From Dastarcus helophoroides (lineage: Eukaryota; Arthropoda; Insecta; Coleoptera; Bothrideridae), in assembly GCA_028583605.1 (NCBI GenBank), contig CM053327.1, forward strand, positions 39,204,522-39,268,521: DNA of 64,000 nucleotides, written 5' to 3'. Below are positions 63,201 to 64,000 of this stretch, piece after piece (position 1 is the first letter of the stretch; each line of letters starts with the position of its first letter). Below the pieces are notes generated by a model. It ran no database searches. It saw only the letters and a list, made by a program, of their open reading frames with translations, and was not told where the DNA came from. The translations under genes and the position numbers were made by a program.

Positions 63201-64000
63201 TTCTTATGTTGCATCTTTTTTGGGGGTTTGCTATCATCACTATCATCAGCTAGTTTAATCTTGTTAACTGCGGCTTGGAATAGTTGATTGTTGCTGCAGG
63301 TATATTAGTCTCTTTTAAGCCATGATGCACGTCTTCTGCGAGCATTCACAAATTAGTAGCAATTTTGATGGTGGGATGAAATTAGTATAGCGCAAACTTA
63401 CGTAGAAAAACCTAAACAGGATTAATAACCTATTATTTTCTGATACAGTTTATCAACGTTTTAGCGTCCAATATGAATCTCTTTTATACTTTTTTCTATG
63501 TTTCATCTTCTATCGAAGGTTTGCTATCATCACAGCTAGTTTCATCTTGTTAACTACAGTTTGAAATAGTCGGTTGTTGCTGAAGTTATACCAGTCTCTA
63601 AGGTTTTTGAACCATGACGCACATCTTCTGCCAATATTTACAAATTATTACTAATTTTAGTGGGGGATGAAATTTGTATAGCGCAAACTTACGTACAAAA
63701 ACCTAAGCAGGATTAATAACTTATTATTTTCTGATATAATTTATCCACTTCTGTTTTAGCGTCTAATATGATTTTCTTTTTTTCTTTTTCTTATGTTGCA
63801 TCTTTTTTGAAGGTTTGCTATGATCACAGCTAGTTTAATCTTGTTAACTGCAGCTTGAAATAGTTGATTGTTGCTGCACTTATGCCAGTCTCTTTTAAGC
63901 CATGATGCATGTCTTCTGCGAGCATTCACAAATTAGTAGTAATTTTGATGGTGGGATGAAATTAGTATAGCGCAAACTTACGTAGAAAAACCTAAACAGG
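60270..64000. repeat. Satellite array, monomer about 290 bp, continuing beyond the window
   Basis: About thirteen monomers. Shared phrases are gccatgacgcacgtcttctg, gtatagcgcaaacttacgta and aacctaaacagg, with the cttc landmark near 60565, 60856, 61147, 61359, 61643, 61867, 62160, 62450, 62738, 63027, 63326, 63617 and 63905. Most steps are 284-299 bp; two are short (about 212 and 224 bp) because a segment after aacctaaacagg is missing. A non-repeat insert sits at about 61380-61510. No ribozyme core was found. Confidence 0.9.

Noticed and set aside
60270..64000. Regular array considered as CRISPR or as a hammerhead satellite
   Set aside because: Whole monomers repeat without short repeat/unique spacer alternation, the context is eukaryotic, and no CTGANGA with GAAA pair was found in the monomer.

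Overview
The window looks like an insect nuclear genome: strongly A+T rich, one gene split by both tiny (52-72 nt) and very long introns, remains of several LINE families, TA- and hAT-type DNA transposon relics, solo LTRs and large tandem arrays. A beetle is my guess; the sequence does not prove the order.

The only convincing protein-coding gene is a neprilysin-like M13 metallopeptidase on the + strand. I can assemble ten exons into one 735-residue reading frame: a tiny first exon at 15767-15777 (four codons), a membrane-anchor exon at 28373-28509, and eight further exons from 28562 to 46218. HExxH, the ENxAD-equivalent glutamate, the C-terminal His/Arg and the final CxxW are present, but the NAFY substrate loop and the HGFD box are not.

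The most interesting content is RNA-level. A repeat family of about 380 bp carries, in each full monomer, a canonical hammerhead self-cleaving ribozyme (CTGACGA, GATC/GATC stem II, GAAA, palindromic ACCGGT stem III, 6-bp stem I). It occurs as a dimer-like insertion (5998-6503), as a copy inside a neprilysin intron in sense orientation (39640-39870), and as degenerating tandem arrays (50215-54097). A second, unrelated element (48634-49412, flanked by a 13-bp target duplication) carries another full hammerhead. A third motif (24496-24542, minus strand) has every element but one core base. Two more families (a foldback element of about 210 bp in at least six places, and fragments near 36.2 and 46.9 kb) carry hammerhead-like variants. 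Together this resembles the retrozyme and Penelope-like element world: small non-coding repeats probably copied through self-cleaving, possibly circular RNAs.

Layout: 1-15.4 kb, LINE scrap, A/T-rich tandem arrays with strand-composition switches, hammerhead dimer. 15.5-28.4 kb, first exon and a 12.6-kb intron holding a 1.3-kb macrosatellite (18.0-21.9 kb), a palindromic minisatellite (21.9-23.8 kb), hammerhead relics and two solo LTRs in opposite orientation. 28.4-46.2 kb, the remaining exons with introns full of LINE fragments and TA-flanked MITEs. 46.2-55.1 kb, hammerhead elements, tandem arrays and a non-autonomous hAT. 55.1-60.2 kb, mostly unique non-coding sequence with one LINE tail. 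60.27 kb to the end, a satellite with a period of about 290 bp that runs off the window.
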